Below are positions 53,088 to 62,406 of a stretch of 64,000 nucleotides of DNA, piece by piece. The stretch is taken from NCBI GenBank assembly GCA_902599335.1, contig CACKFA010000004.1:55733-119732 (forward strand), given 5' to 3'. The DNA is from an uncultured Pelagibacteraceae bacterium (GTDB lineage: Bacteria > Pseudomonadota > Alphaproteobacteria > Pelagibacterales > Pelagibacteraceae). The translations under genes and the position numbers were made by a program. The notes under the pieces were generated by a model. It was not told the origin of the DNA and did not search any database. It saw only the letters and a program-made list of their open reading frames with translations. How positions within the stretch are numbered: position 1 is the first letter of the stretch; each line of letters begins with the position of its first letter.

Positions 53088-54308
53088 TTATAGAAAGCCT
53101 TGTTCTTTAGCTTTACTAATGTAAGCAGCCTCAACATCTTTCAATGCTTGTTCAGCCGACTCTTTACCTTGTAAAAACTCAACAATCTCACTTCCTAATG
53201 CACCATGCATTAATCCCATTTGCGGTAACATTGGGTAAGGTTTTGCTCCCATTTTTACAGCTTCGATAACACCAATAGATTTTGGTCCTGGTACAAACCC
53301 TTCTACTAACCAAACGGCTTGATCAGCAGCGTCAGCAACCATCTTTTTATTTGATGCTGCATGCGCTAAAGCTCTAAATGTTGCCTCAGCATCTGCATCA
53401 GGTCTGTTTTTTGCAAGTGTGAAACCATCCCACCATAATGTAGCAGCTGGAATATTTCCTCCACCTACAGTAGCAGGTCCAGTTAATTTAGTTGCCTTAG
53501 TAATGTTAGGATCACCTTCATCATCTAAAAGTGTTCCTGATCTAGATGCCCATAATGTCATCAATGCAACATTACCAGATTCCCATTCTACTTTAATTGC
53601 CTCACTATCATGAGTTAAGTAATCAGGGTTACTCAATTCAGATAATTTTTTTAACATATTTAAAGTAGCAACGCCTTTTGCATTATTAATATTAGGCTCT
53701 GCACTTCCAGATTTAAAGAATTCACCACCGTGACCAATAAACATGTTCACAAATTCTTCTGCTAAATTCCAACCAGCTTTGTATGCAGCTGCGTAAGGAT
53801 ATTGCATTTTACCTGAAGCTCTAATTTTTTCAGATGCTGCAACTACTTCCTCATAAGTTTTTGGAATAGCTATTCCAAGGTCTTTCAAAACATCTTCTCT
53901 GTAATACAAATGTTGAGTATTAGCCATAAACGCTACAGCCATTACTTTTCCATCAATTGTAATTAATTGAGAGTCTTGAATTCCTTTTCCATATTTTTTA
54001 ACAAGATCATCTAAGGGTCTAATTAAATCTTGGTTCATCAAAGGAACAATTGAACTGTTTGCCGCAATTCTCGCTGAAAACTCAGATGGATTTGCAGTCA
54101 AAGCTGGCACAGCGATTTTATTATGCTCAGATGAGTGAGTCACTTTAAAATCAGCACTTCCTTTACATTGTTTAGAAGTTTCAACGAAAGTTCTTAATGC
54201 AGGAAAATCATTAGCCAAAATATTTATTGAACCACTTTTAATGTTACAATCTGCAAACGCAGAAGTTCCAAAAAGCAGAAACAATAAAGTAACTAGTATT
54301 TTTCTCAT
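53088..54308 (-). CDS. ABC transporter solute-binding protein (carbohydrate type)
   Basis: A 406-residue periplasmic binding protein. Signal peptide to about residue 19 (FGTSAFADC), then two cysteines (DCNIK, SKQCKG) that probably form a disulfide. It has typical family-1 SBP features: VMAVAFMANTQHLYYREDVLKDLGI, TYEEVVAASEKI, and the WWDGFTLAKN block near residue 295. Ligand unknown. The start has GAGAGAAAA as ribosome site. The MetE-like gene lies 85 bp upstream in the same direction. Confidence 0.9.
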   Translation of the reverse strand: MRKILVTLLFLLFGTSAFADCNIKSGSINILANDFPALRTFVETSKQCKGSADFKVTHSSEHNKIAVPALTANPSEFSARIAANSSIVPLMNQDLIRPLDDLVKKYGKGIQDSQLITIDGKVMAVAFMANTQHLYYREDVLKDLGIAIPKTYEEVVAASEKIRASGKMQYPYAAAYKAGWNLAEEFVNMFIGHGGEFFKSGSAEPNINNAKGVATLNMLKKLSELSNPDYLTHDSEAIKVEWESGNVALMTLWASRSGTLLDDEGDPNITKATKLTGPATVGGGNIPAATLWWDGFTLAKNRPDADAEATFRALAHAASNKKMVADAADQAVWLVEGFVPGPKSIGVIEAVKMGAKPYPMLPQMGLMHGALGSEIVEFLQGKESAEQALKDVEAAYISKAKEQGFL

Positions 54309-54392
54309 ATGTTTTCTCTCTATTTTTTGTTGTTAAATTATAATTTAAGTTAGAAAACTATATCTACTCCTGAAATAGAATAAAAGTGATAA

Positions 54393-55520
54393 TTAAATCA
54401 CTTTTGACGCAAGTTCCGCACCTCTTACGAGAGCCTCAAGTTTTTTATAAACTATATTTTCGTCTACATTACCAAAGCCAGCAAAGGTACTAAACCCGCA
54501 GTCAGTCCCAGCAAGTAATTGTTCTGCATTAATGACTTTAGAAAAGGTTAAAATTCTATTTTTTACAACTTCGGGATGTTCTACAAAATTGGTGGTAGAA
54601 TCTATTACTCCTGGGGCAATTATTTTGTCAGTTGGAATTTTTAAATTTTCAAAAATTTGCCACTCATGAGAATGTCTTGGATTTGATGACTCAATTAGAT
54701 AAGTCTGAACATTAGCTTTCAATGCAATTGGCAAAATCTTTTCTAACGGAATATCATGAAGATGAGGTCCTTCATAATTTCCCCAACAGATATGTAGTCT
54801 TATACTAGAGCTGTCGATATTTTTAATAGCATTATTTAGACATTCTATTTGTTTTTCAGCTCTAATTAAAAATTCAGATTCTGACAAATCTTTAAAAGTC
54901 ATATGTCTAGCAAGAGCCAAATCTGGACAATCTAACTGAAGTTTTAATCCATTTGAGGTGATTTCTACATACTCATCTTCCATAAGATTGGATAAATTTT
55001 CTAAATATTCGTCATCATTTTTATAATATTTATTTGGCAAGAAAGCAGAAATAACTCCAGGAGAGGCGGCGTTCATGAAACCATCTTTATGATTATTTTT
55101 TTCTAACGCTTGTTTAAAATTATTAATATCTTTTGTTAGGGAAGTTTTATCTTTAATTTTTAATTCACTTGTACAACATGGTCTTGTGTAAGTAGGTGTC
55201 CCACCTGTTCTTGCAATTCTTTCTTTGAAAGAAGGAAAGTCATCTAAATCTTTTGGTGCTTTTCTCTCACTCTCTCCAGAAAATCCGTCAATTCTATCCT
55301 TAACATAAGTAGCATAACTAATCTTAGACATTTCACCATCGCTTATATAATCAATTCCAACCTCGATTTGTTTTTTAACAATCTTGTTAACATCTTTTTG
55401 AACTACCTTATCAAATAGATTAAAATCTATTTGTTCTTTTTGATCTTTCTTAAACAAGAGCTCAGATAATTCATTTGATCTAGGCAAACTTCCTACATGT
55501 GTTGTTTTAATTTTAGTCAT
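54393..55520 (-). CDS. MetE C-terminal-domain-like Zn methyl/alkyltransferase (core MetE)
   Basis: A 375-residue protein corresponding to the catalytic half of cobalamin-independent methionine synthase, without the N-terminal half. The zinc ligands are complete: H-x-C in LHICWGNYEG (about residues 243-245), Glu in LIESSNPRHSHEW and Cys in GTDCGFSTFAG near residue 351. HVGSLPRS at residue 8 is the standard family start. The same single-barrel layout occurs in archaeal core MetE and epoxyalkane:CoM transferase. It sits with cupin, SnoaL-like and ABC genes rather than with methionine genes, so demethylation of an imported compound is plausible; the substrate is unknown. Confidence 0.82.
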   Translation of the reverse strand: MTKIKTTHVGSLPRSNELSELLFKKDQKEQIDFNLFDKVVQKDVNKIVKKQIEVGIDYISDGEMSKISYATYVKDRIDGFSGESERKAPKDLDDFPSFKERIARTGGTPTYTRPCCTSELKIKDKTSLTKDINNFKQALEKNNHKDGFMNAASPGVISAFLPNKYYKNDDEYLENLSNLMEDEYVEITSNGLKLQLDCPDLALARHMTFKDLSESEFLIRAEKQIECLNNAIKNIDSSSIRLHICWGNYEGPHLHDIPLEKILPIALKANVQTYLIESSNPRHSHEWQIFENLKIPTDKIIAPGVIDSTTNFVEHPEVVKNRILTFSKVINAEQLLAGTDCGFSTFAGFGNVDENIVYKKLEALVRGAELASKVI

Positions 55521-55523
55521 AAT

Positions 55524-56486
55524 TTATTTCATTAAAATTTGTTTCCAAATTGCAACTTCATCAAACAAAACCCACTCTCTTATAACATTTCCATTAACTA
55601 TTTCTGCATGGTTTATGCCCATTATAAAAATATTTTTATTTGATTTTTCTTCAAAATCTAAAGTGTCTTTAGAATGACAGCCTTCTAAAAACCATCTTAT
55701 TGACGCTTTGGGATTTTTATCTGGCTCTTCCAAATAACCAACATGCTCTATTGAAAACTTTATATCACTAAAAGAATTTTTTAAATTATTCCAAAATTTG
55801 ACAATATCCTCTCTTCCATGTCCAATTTTATTTCCAGGCCAATAGATAGTTGCAGCTCTTGCATAATCAGAAAAATCATACTTATTTTTAAAGATATTTT
55901 TCAATATTTTAGAGTAATTTCCTCCAGCAGATTCATTTGGCACAACGCCTTGTTTGTAATCTGATTTCATCTCAGAGCTTGAATTGAATAATTGTCGTGC
56001 TTTGTCAGCACCACCTTCTTTATCAATAATCATTTGTGCAAATTCTTTAGGTGTAAATCCTATTTGTCTTACCATTGCACCTTGATCACGGACAATCCAT
56101 TCATCATAGACTTGATTATTTTTGCATGCACAATCAGCAATGACTCTATAATAAATATCTTTATTAGTTGGTTTACCATATGAACCATCACCAAGATGTG
56201 TTCCTTTGCTTAAAATTCTGTGAGACGAATGATACCCTACATCATCATTTCCATTCCAGATAACATCTTCTCCAAGCAACTGTCTGTTAGGAAATTCTTT
56301 CAATGTTGCATAAGTTGCATCAATTACAGGCTTATTTCCATAAGTAACCCCAAAAGGTGATCTAACAGGAATATTATCAGTGTAAAATTGAGCAATAGAC
56401 TCAACATCTTTGTTTTCCCAAATTTGTTTAGTTATTTTAAGAATATAATCAGGAAAGTTTTTATATTTTTGATCAAATCCTTTCAT
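55524..56486 (-). CDS. Two-domain SnoaL/NTF2-like protein
   Basis: A 320-residue protein. I read two NTF2-like domains: residues about 5-135 (helix IWENKDVESIAQFYTDNIPVRSP, then YHSSHRILSKGTHLG) and about 195-315 (SDYARAATIYWPGNKIGHGREDIVKFWNNLKNSF). Each ends with a strand followed by an EWxxxD- or DEWxVRD-like segment, as in SnoaL-type esters cyclases. Start 56486 is preferred over the frame from 56516 because it overlaps the cupin stop as TAATG. Function unknown; a related large protein lies at 57481 on the other strand. Confidence 0.65.
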   Translation of the reverse strand: MKGFDQKYKNFPDYILKITKQIWENKDVESIAQFYTDNIPVRSPFGVTYGNKPVIDATYATLKEFPNRQLLGEDVIWNGNDDVGYHSSHRILSKGTHLGDGSYGKPTNKDIYYRVIADCACKNNQVYDEWIVRDQGAMVRQIGFTPKEFAQMIIDKEGGADKARQLFNSSSEMKSDYKQGVVPNESAGGNYSKILKNIFKNKYDFSDYARAATIYWPGNKIGHGREDIVKFWNNLKNSFSDIKFSIEHVGYLEEPDKNPKASIRWFLEGCHSKDTLDFEEKSNKNIFIMGINHAEIVNGNVIREWVLFDEVAIWKQILMK

Positions 56487-57430
56487 TAGATTTGAGTTAC
56501 ACAATTTAAGTAACAATCCTCTTTTTCATTTATCTTTATATTTACATTAGAATTAATTGGGATAGAAATTGTATCTTTAGGATTTAAAATACATTGAAAA
56601 TCATCGATCATAATTTCCCACTTACCAGTTCTTGAAAATAATATTGTAGGTTTTTCAAACTTTAAATTATTTATTAGTCCATTATTAGATTTTAAAATTG
56701 AAAGGTTAAATCCAGTATCCTGATTTATTAATGGAGCGTATTTTTTATTTTCAAATTTTTTTCCAAGAATTTGAATTAAATCAAAATTATCGTTTATTTT
56801 ATTAACTTGTTTAGAATTTTCATTATTTTTACATATGAATTTTTCTAGCTGATCTAGTTTATAATTATCAAATTTTTTTATTTCTTCTTCAGAAATTGGT
56901 TCAAGAATAGCTTTTCCTCTTGGAATTTCATTTAAAGATAAATCAATTAATGAATTATCATTTAAAAGTGCCATGCCTGTTTTTTTTGCTTTTTCTAAAA
57001 CACTTGGTACCCAAGTTATTATTCCAGGGTCGTCTCCACCTAAAACTACAAAAATTAAACCTTCTTCATCGCCCACATTTTCAAAAGCTCTAAACATATT
57101 TGTGGGCATAGATATAATATCACCAGTACTTAATATTGTTTCATCTTTACCTTCAGCTCCCCAATAAAATTTCCATTTGCCGGAATAAATAATGAAAACT
57201 TCTGCAGTTGTATGGCTATGTAAACCGGATCCATTTTTAGGCATAGCAGACACAGCACCTAGATTAAAACTATGTGGCATTGGTATTTTAACAAATTGTT
57301 TACTATCTTCTGCGACACCTGGGCCTACAATAGAATAATTTTTTCTTTCTTTGTGACCATCCATCTTGCCCTCAACAAACGGCAAAGTACTTGGAATAAG
57401 ATCTTTAAATTTAGCTAATCGATTATTCAT
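56486..57430 (-). CDS. Bicupin-domain protein
   Basis: A 314-residue protein with two cupin folds. Domain 1 (residues about 40-150) has a full metal motif: SGLHSHTTAEVFIIYSGKW, and the second part MPTNMFRAFENVGDEEG. Domain 2 (about 215-310) is degenerate with no histidines in the motif positions, though the NPKDTISIPINSNVNI turn is recognisable. Domain 1 probably binds one divalent metal and may be a dioxygenase, isomerase or sensor. It is the first gene of the leftward unit, 50 bp from the divergent ATG at 57481. Confidence 0.78.
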   Translation of the reverse strand: MNNRLAKFKDLIPSTLPFVEGKMDGHKERKNYSIVGPGVAEDSKQFVKIPMPHSFNLGAVSAMPKNGSGLHSHTTAEVFIIYSGKWKFYWGAEGKDETILSTGDIISMPTNMFRAFENVGDEEGLIFVVLGGDDPGIITWVPSVLEKAKKTGMALLNDNSLIDLSLNEIPRGKAILEPISEEEIKKFDNYKLDQLEKFICKNNENSKQVNKINDNFDLIQILGKKFENKKYAPLINQDTGFNLSILKSNNGLINNLKFEKPTILFSRTGKWEIMIDDFQCILNPKDTISIPINSNVNIKINEKEDCYLNCVTQI

Positions 57431-57480
57431 ATTTTTTTAAACTATATTTTGTGATAGTAAAATTATCTAACAAAAAATAT

Positions 57481-58566
57481 ATGCAAATAGAACAATTTGA
57501 TACAGGTCTTAAGGGTCAAGAGAAAGTAGAAAAAATAGTCATATCACCAGAGGAAAATTATAACTACAAACAAGTTGTCAGAAAATATTTAAATTCAATA
57601 GTAAATGACGGCATCTCTAAACTAGATCAAAATCTTAAAAATGCGTTCTCTCACAATATTAATGTTAATTGTTTTTACCCATTAAATGAATTTGTAGGAG
57701 TTGATAATTTTAAAGAAAAATTTTGGAAACCTCTTTTTAAATCATTTCCTGATCTTGAAAGAAGAGAGCAAATAGTAATTAGTGGCGCTTTTAGAGATAA
57801 AATTCAAGTAGGTTCAATTTCTTCATTATCAGGCGTATTTAAAAATTCATGGTTAGGCATTCAACCTAATAACAAAATGGTAAATTTAAAGTGTTGTGAA
57901 ATTCATCAGCTTAAAGATGATAAAATTATTGAGAGTTATATTTTAATCGATTTAATAGATCTATTAATACAAACTGGATCAAATCCAATTAATCTTTCAA
58001 GAGGATCTGAAGGAAATTGGTTAAATCCAATTAATACAGATGGTGTAAATTTTTTTGAAAAAGATATGGAAATTTCTAAAGCAAGTTTAGAGCAATCACT
58101 TATCATGCAGAGAAGTTTAAATATAAAACCTGAATTAGAGGTTTCTTCTGATAAAGATCTTAAGGAGAGATTAATAAACCATCCACAAAAAGATTTTTGG
58201 CATGAAAAAATGATTTGGTATGGACCAAGTGGTATTGGAACCGCAAGATCTTTAGAGGGATTTGTAGATAATCATCAGTTACCTTTTAGAAAAACTTTTA
58301 AGGAAAGAAATTATTGGAAACTTGGCCATTATTGTGAGTTAGGGGATGGAAAATTTTCTTTAACAGCAGGATGGAATAGTATTCAGGCAATATATGGAAC
58401 TGATGATTGGTTAGGATTTAAATCTGAAAACCAAAAAGTAACTATGAGAGTTATGGATTTTTACCACCATGATGAAGGAAAAATTCGTGAAAACTGGGTT
58501 CCAATTGATATAATCCACATATTAAAACAAATTGGAGTTGATGTTTTAGAAAGTATAAAAAAATAA
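57481..58566 (+). CDS. Large SnoaL/NTF2-like two-domain protein
   Basis: A 361-residue soluble protein with two NTF2-like halves: about 25-170 (YLNSIVNDGISKLDQNLKNAF, then EFVGVDNFKEKFWKPLFKSFPDLERRE, a SnoaL-type layout) and about 225-360 (FWHEKMIWYGPSGIGTARSLEGF to HHDEGKIRENWVPIDIIHIL). The closing ENWVPIDI matches the DEWVxxD pattern of the protein at 55524. Start ATG 57481 is preferred over the in-frame GTG at 57451. It is two bases before the ATPase gene, so it is translated with transport components. Confidence 0.65.
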   Translation: MQIEQFDTGLKGQEKVEKIVISPEENYNYKQVVRKYLNSIVNDGISKLDQNLKNAFSHNINVNCFYPLNEFVGVDNFKEKFWKPLFKSFPDLERREQIVISGAFRDKIQVGSISSLSGVFKNSWLGIQPNNKMVNLKCCEIHQLKDDKIIESYILIDLIDLLIQTGSNPINLSRGSEGNWLNPINTDGVNFFEKDMEISKASLEQSLIMQRSLNIKPELEVSSDKDLKERLINHPQKDFWHEKMIWYGPSGIGTARSLEGFVDNHQLPFRKTFKERNYWKLGHYCELGDGKFSLTAGWNSIQAIYGTDDWLGFKSENQKVTMRVMDFYHHDEGKIRENWVPIDIIHILKQIGVDVLESIKK

Positions 58567-58567
58567 A

Positions 58568-59623
58568 ATGGCTAACATAAAATTTACTGGAGTACACAAA
58601 TCATTTGGATCTAATAAAATAATCACAGATTTTAATCTTTTAGGTAAAGAAGATGAGTTTCTTGTATTAGTTGGACCATCTGGATGTGGAAAATCAACTC
58701 TTCTAAGAATGATTGCAGGATTAGAAAAAATAGATGAAGGTGAAATATTTATTAATGATCAAAAAATTAATGAACTACATCCTTCAAAACGTCAAACTGC
58801 GATGGTATTTCAATCTTACGCTCTTTATCCTCATATGAATGTTTATGAAAACATGTCTTTTGGTCTAAAAATTGAGAAAAGACCAAAGGAAGAAATAAAT
58901 ACAAAAGTAATGCAGGCTGCAAAAATTTTAAAAATTGAGGAGCTTTTAGAGAGAAAACCAAAACAATTATCTGGAGGTCAAAGACAAAGAGTGGCTATAG
59001 GAAGAGCTATTACAAGAAATCCAAAGATATTTTTATTTGACGAACCTTTATCGAACTTAGATGCAGCATTAAGAGCTGAAATGAGGGTTGAAATATCTAA
59101 ATTACACAATCAGATCAAAACTAATATGATTTATGTGACTCATGACCAAGTAGAAGCTATGACTTTAGCAGACCGAATAGTTATTTTAAATCAGGGAAAT
59201 ATTGAGCAAGTTGGTACTCCTGAGGAAATTTATAATGATCCAGCAAATATTTTTGTTGCACAATTTATAGGCACTCCCAAAATGAATATTTTAGAGGTAA
59301 ACGAGGAAAATGTTGTTTCAGAAAATACAATTAAATTGTTAGGTAACGAAATTCAATTTAATAATTTAAAATTAAAAAAATCAAAACATTTTGTGGGTAT
59401 TAGACCTGAACATTTAAAAGCAATTCAGAATACAAAATTTACTTTTAATCCTGAAATAGAATTAATTGAAAACCTTGGTAATGAAAAAATTGTATATATG
59501 AAAAAAGATGAACACCAATTAAGCGCGAAAATTCCAAGCAATGTTGAAATAGGAAGTTCCATAGGTTTTGATCTAAATGACATTTTTATTTTTGATGAAA
59601 ATGGAAAAAGAGTAAAATCATAA
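58568..59623 (+). CDS. Carbohydrate-type ABC transporter ATPase (MalK/UgpC family)
   Basis: A 351-residue ATPase. Walker A GPSGCGKST, Q-loop VFQSYALYPHMNV, signature LSGGQRQRVAIGRAI, Walker B FLFDEPLSNLD, H-loop VTHDQVEAMTLADR and a C-terminal TOBE domain from about residue 240. It is the only ATPase gene near two sets of permeases (51125-53037 and 61147-63589), so it may energise both. It ends 144 bp before the binding-protein gene. Confidence 0.95.
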   Translation: MANIKFTGVHKSFGSNKIITDFNLLGKEDEFLVLVGPSGCGKSTLLRMIAGLEKIDEGEIFINDQKINELHPSKRQTAMVFQSYALYPHMNVYENMSFGLKIEKRPKEEINTKVMQAAKILKIEELLERKPKQLSGGQRQRVAIGRAITRNPKIFLFDEPLSNLDAALRAEMRVEISKLHNQIKTNMIYVTHDQVEAMTLADRIVILNQGNIEQVGTPEEIYNDPANIFVAQFIGTPKMNILEVNEENVVSENTIKLLGNEIQFNNLKLKKSKHFVGIRPEHLKAIQNTKFTFNPEIELIENLGNEKIVYMKKDEHQLSAKIPSNVEIGSSIGFDLNDIFIFDENGKRVKS

Positions 59624-59767
59624 CACAACCTATAATTGACTAATTTCAAATTTTTACCATTTTTTTGAGTAATTAACATGTATCGATCACATACCTGATA
59701 TGTTTTAGTCTTGTGTTTGCTAAATAGAATCATTTTAATATAGTTTTAAATATTAATAGGAGGGGAA

Positions 59768-61099
59768 ATGAAAAATATAATAAAGATGTTTTGCGTAATT
59801 TCGTTTTTTATTTCGAATATTGTTTACGCAGACATAAAGTTTTGGACTACAGAAGTTCAGCCTGCCCGAATGGCTAAGCAAGAGGAAATGGCAAAAGCTT
59901 TTGAAGCTAAAACAGGAATTAAAGTAGAGGTGATCCCAGTAGAAGAAAAAGATTTGGGAACTAGAGCCACAGCTGCAGCGGCAGCAGGTGACTTACCAGA
60001 TGTGATCTACCATACTTTACAATATGTATTACCTTGGGCTGAAGCAGGAATTTTAGATGTAGATGCTAACAACGACGTTGTTAAGGAATTAGGTAAAAAT
60101 ACATTTGCACCGGGCGCACTTAACATGGCAAAAAAAGGTTCAAAGATTGCAGCCGTACCAGTTGATGGATGGACACAAATGGTTGTTTATAGAAAAGATC
60201 TTTTTGAAAATGCTGATTTAGCGCCACCGACAAGCTATGCAAATATAGTAGCTGCTGTTGAGAAGTTATCAAAAATAAACGGAATGTTTGGTTTTGTTGC
60301 TGCAACTAAAACTGATGAAAATTTCATGAGTCAGGTTTTAGAACATGTTCTATTAGCAAATGGAGTTAATATTGTTAAAAAGGGTGGTATCAAAAAACAA
60401 GGTAAGAAACTTAAAGAAGCATTAGAGTTTTATAAAGTAATTGCAAAAGCAAGTCCTCCAGGAGAATTGTACTGGAAACAATCTAGAGCACTTTACTTTG
60501 CAGGTAAAACTCCAATGATTATTTGGTCTCCGTTCATTATGGATGAGCTTGCAGGTTTAAGAGACTCGGCTCCACCAACAATTAACAGCGATCCTACGTC
60601 ACCTGAACTAGCTTCTAAAACTGGTTTCATAACTAATTTTAGTGGACCTAGTAATAAAAAAGGTGCTGCATGGGCAGATGTTAGATATTTTGGTATAACA
60701 GCTGATGCTGATACAGATGAAGCTAAACAATTTATCATGTACTCAATGGATGAAGGTTACACAAGCACATTATCGATAGCTCCAGAAGGTAAGTTTCCAG
60801 TAAGAAGAGGAAATTCAAGTGACCCTGAAGCTTTCACAAAAGCTTGGAGTAAACTACCTGTTGGAGTTGATAGAAAAGCTCCTTTATCAGATCTATATGA
60901 CCCAGATGTTATTAACAACATTGTAGCTGGTTTAGATACTGCAAATAGATGGGGTGTTAAAGAAGGTGAACTATCAAGAGCCTCAAAAGTCATAAATTCT
61001 CAATTTATAAATAGAATTACTAGACTTTATATTGATGATCAAATCGATGTCGATGAAGCTGTTGATATGATAAACAAATCATTAGCTAAATTCAATTAA
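59768..61099 (+). CDS. ABC transporter solute-binding protein (carbohydrate type)
   Basis: A 443-residue periplasmic binding protein. Signal peptide to about residue 22 (ISNIVYADI). Family features include FEAKTGIKVEVIPVEE, GWTQMVVYRKDLFENADL near residue 133 and SYANIVAAVEKLS. AGGAGGGG at 59758-59765 is the strongest ribosome site in the window, and a 144 bp spacer before it gives room for a promoter of its own. A terminator-like hairpin directly follows the gene. With the GH63-type gene at the end of the unit, a glycosylated osmolyte is a plausible ligand. Confidence 0.92.
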   Translation: MKNIIKMFCVISFFISNIVYADIKFWTTEVQPARMAKQEEMAKAFEAKTGIKVEVIPVEEKDLGTRATAAAAAGDLPDVIYHTLQYVLPWAEAGILDVDANNDVVKELGKNTFAPGALNMAKKGSKIAAVPVDGWTQMVVYRKDLFENADLAPPTSYANIVAAVEKLSKINGMFGFVAATKTDENFMSQVLEHVLLANGVNIVKKGGIKKQGKKLKEALEFYKVIAKASPPGELYWKQSRALYFAGKTPMIIWSPFIMDELAGLRDSAPPTINSDPTSPELASKTGFITNFSGPSNKKGAAWADVRYFGITADADTDEAKQFIMYSMDEGYTSTLSIAPEGKFPVRRGNSSDPEAFTKAWSKLPVGVDRKAPLSDLYDPDVINNIVAGLDTANRWGVKEGELSRASKVINSQFINRITRLYIDDQIDVDEAVDMINKSLAKFN

Positions 61100-61111
61100 T
61101 TTAAATTTTTT

Positions 61112-61146
61112 AAAAAAGCGGATAATATAAATTATCCGCTTTTTTT
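61112..61146 (+). terminator. Terminator-like hairpin abutting the permease start codon
   Basis: AAAAAAGCGGATAAT (61112-61126) and ATTATCCGCTTTTTT (61131-61145) pair perfectly over 15 bp around an ATAA loop, and the T-run continues to 61146. This has full intrinsic-terminator form. The next base, 61147, is the A of the permease ATG, so there is no Shine-Dalgarno for that gene. Partial read-through would set permease levels below the binding protein. Confidence 0.85.
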
Positions 61147-62406
61147 ATGAATGATACTTTAGCAAATACAGAAAAAAAAACTGCATATATACTAACACTA
61201 CCTGCAGTCCTATTAGTTTTTTCAATAATTTTATTTCCGATTTTTGCAAATATTTGGATTAGTTTTAAAGAGGTTGAATTAAAGGATATTAGAATTCCAG
61301 AACCAAGAGCAAAAAAAATTGTAAAATCTATTTCTGATGAACCTTCTAAAATTAAAATATTATATAAGTTAAGAAATAGTTCATTAATTCAAGAAATTAG
61401 AGATGTTTCATTTCAAGATAGGTTTCCAAAAAATTTTGAAATTGAAAATTTAGATCCAAGATGTTCTTTTAAAAAATATAACTTAAAATGTGAATTTGGA
61501 AATTGGCCAGCTAAATATAGGGAAAATTTTCAAGTAATATTTGCAACAAATGATGGATCAAAAATAGATAAAAAAAGTCTAAAATCTATTAAACCAAAAT
61601 TAGATGGGAAATCTGACAATATATTGCTTAATACCAACTTTACTCTCAAAAATTTTAAAAAAGTTTTGTTTGAAAATGAATTTGTAGATTTACTACTAAC
61701 AACTTTTTATTACACATTTTTTGGAACTGTTGGATCAATAGTATTCGGTATTTTAACCGCTCAGATGGTTAATCAAAAATTTTATGGAAGAACATTCATG
61801 AGAAGTGTTCTTCTTTTCCCATATGTTGCCCCAGTAGTTGCTTTAGCTTATACTTGGGAACTTTTACTAGACCCTAATAGTGGTACCTTAAATAGTTTAT
61901 TATTAAATTATCAAATTATTGAAACCCCAATAAATCTTCTTGGACAAAAATATATTGAAATTAGTATTTTAGGTTTTGATTTTAAATTAAGGTTAGCACT
62001 TACAACAGTTATAATGTTCGAAATTTGGAGGTATTTCCCTCTAGCCTTTTTATTTATTCTAGCAAGACTCCAAGCTATTCCAAAAGAATTATATGAGGCA
62101 GCTGATGTTGATGGTGCAAGTCCATTTCAAAAGTTTTTTAATATTACACTTCCCCAAATTACTGCAGTAATTTCAATTTTATTCATGATTAGATTTATAT
62201 GGAATTTTAATAAATTTGAGGACGTCTTTTTATTAACTGGAGGTGCATCAGGAACAAGAACTTTACCAATAAATGTTTATCAACAAGGTTTTGCAATATC
62301 AGACATTGGAATGGGCTCAGCTGTATCAATAGTAATAGTTGTATTGCTTTTAATGTTTATGTTTTTTTATTTTAAACTTTTAGGAAAAAGAGTAGATGAG
62401 AATTAA
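61147..62406 (+). CDS. Carbohydrate-type ABC transporter permease (MalF-like) with large periplasmic insert
   Basis: A 419-residue permease. Helix 1 (ILTLPAVLLVFSIILFPIF) is followed by about 130 mostly charged residues, including two cysteines (DPRCSF and NLKCEF), before helix 2 near residue 180. The coupling loop ELYEAADVDGASPFQKFFNITLP is near residue 315. The insert resembles in position the one in the permease at 52009, but is larger. The ATG lies directly after a terminator hairpin. It overlaps the next gene by 11 bp. Confidence 0.9.
   Translation: MNDTLANTEKKTAYILTLPAVLLVFSIILFPIFANIWISFKEVELKDIRIPEPRAKKIVKSISDEPSKIKILYKLRNSSLIQEIRDVSFQDRFPKNFEIENLDPRCSFKKYNLKCEFGNWPAKYRENFQVIFATNDGSKIDKKSLKSIKPKLDGKSDNILLNTNFTLKNFKKVLFENEFVDLLLTTFYYTFFGTVGSIVFGILTAQMVNQKFYGRTFMRSVLLFPYVAPVVALAYTWELLLDPNSGTLNSLLLNYQIIETPINLLGQKYIEISILGFDFKLRLALTTVIMFEIWRYFPLAFLFILARLQAIPKELYEAADVDGASPFQKFFNITLPQITAVISILFMIRFIWNFNKFEDVFLLTGGASGTRTLPINVYQQGFAISDIGMGSAVSIVIVVLLLMFMFFYFKLLGKRVDEN

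Noticed and set aside
57451..57480. GTG start at 57451
   Set aside because: ATG at 57481 leaves a sensible divergent promoter spacer; the extra 10 residues look non-coding.
59624..59767. Specific -35/-10 promoter before the binding-protein gene
   Set aside because: Several TTGxxx and TAATAT-like sequences exist but none has proper spacing; in such A+T-rich DNA they are expected by chance.
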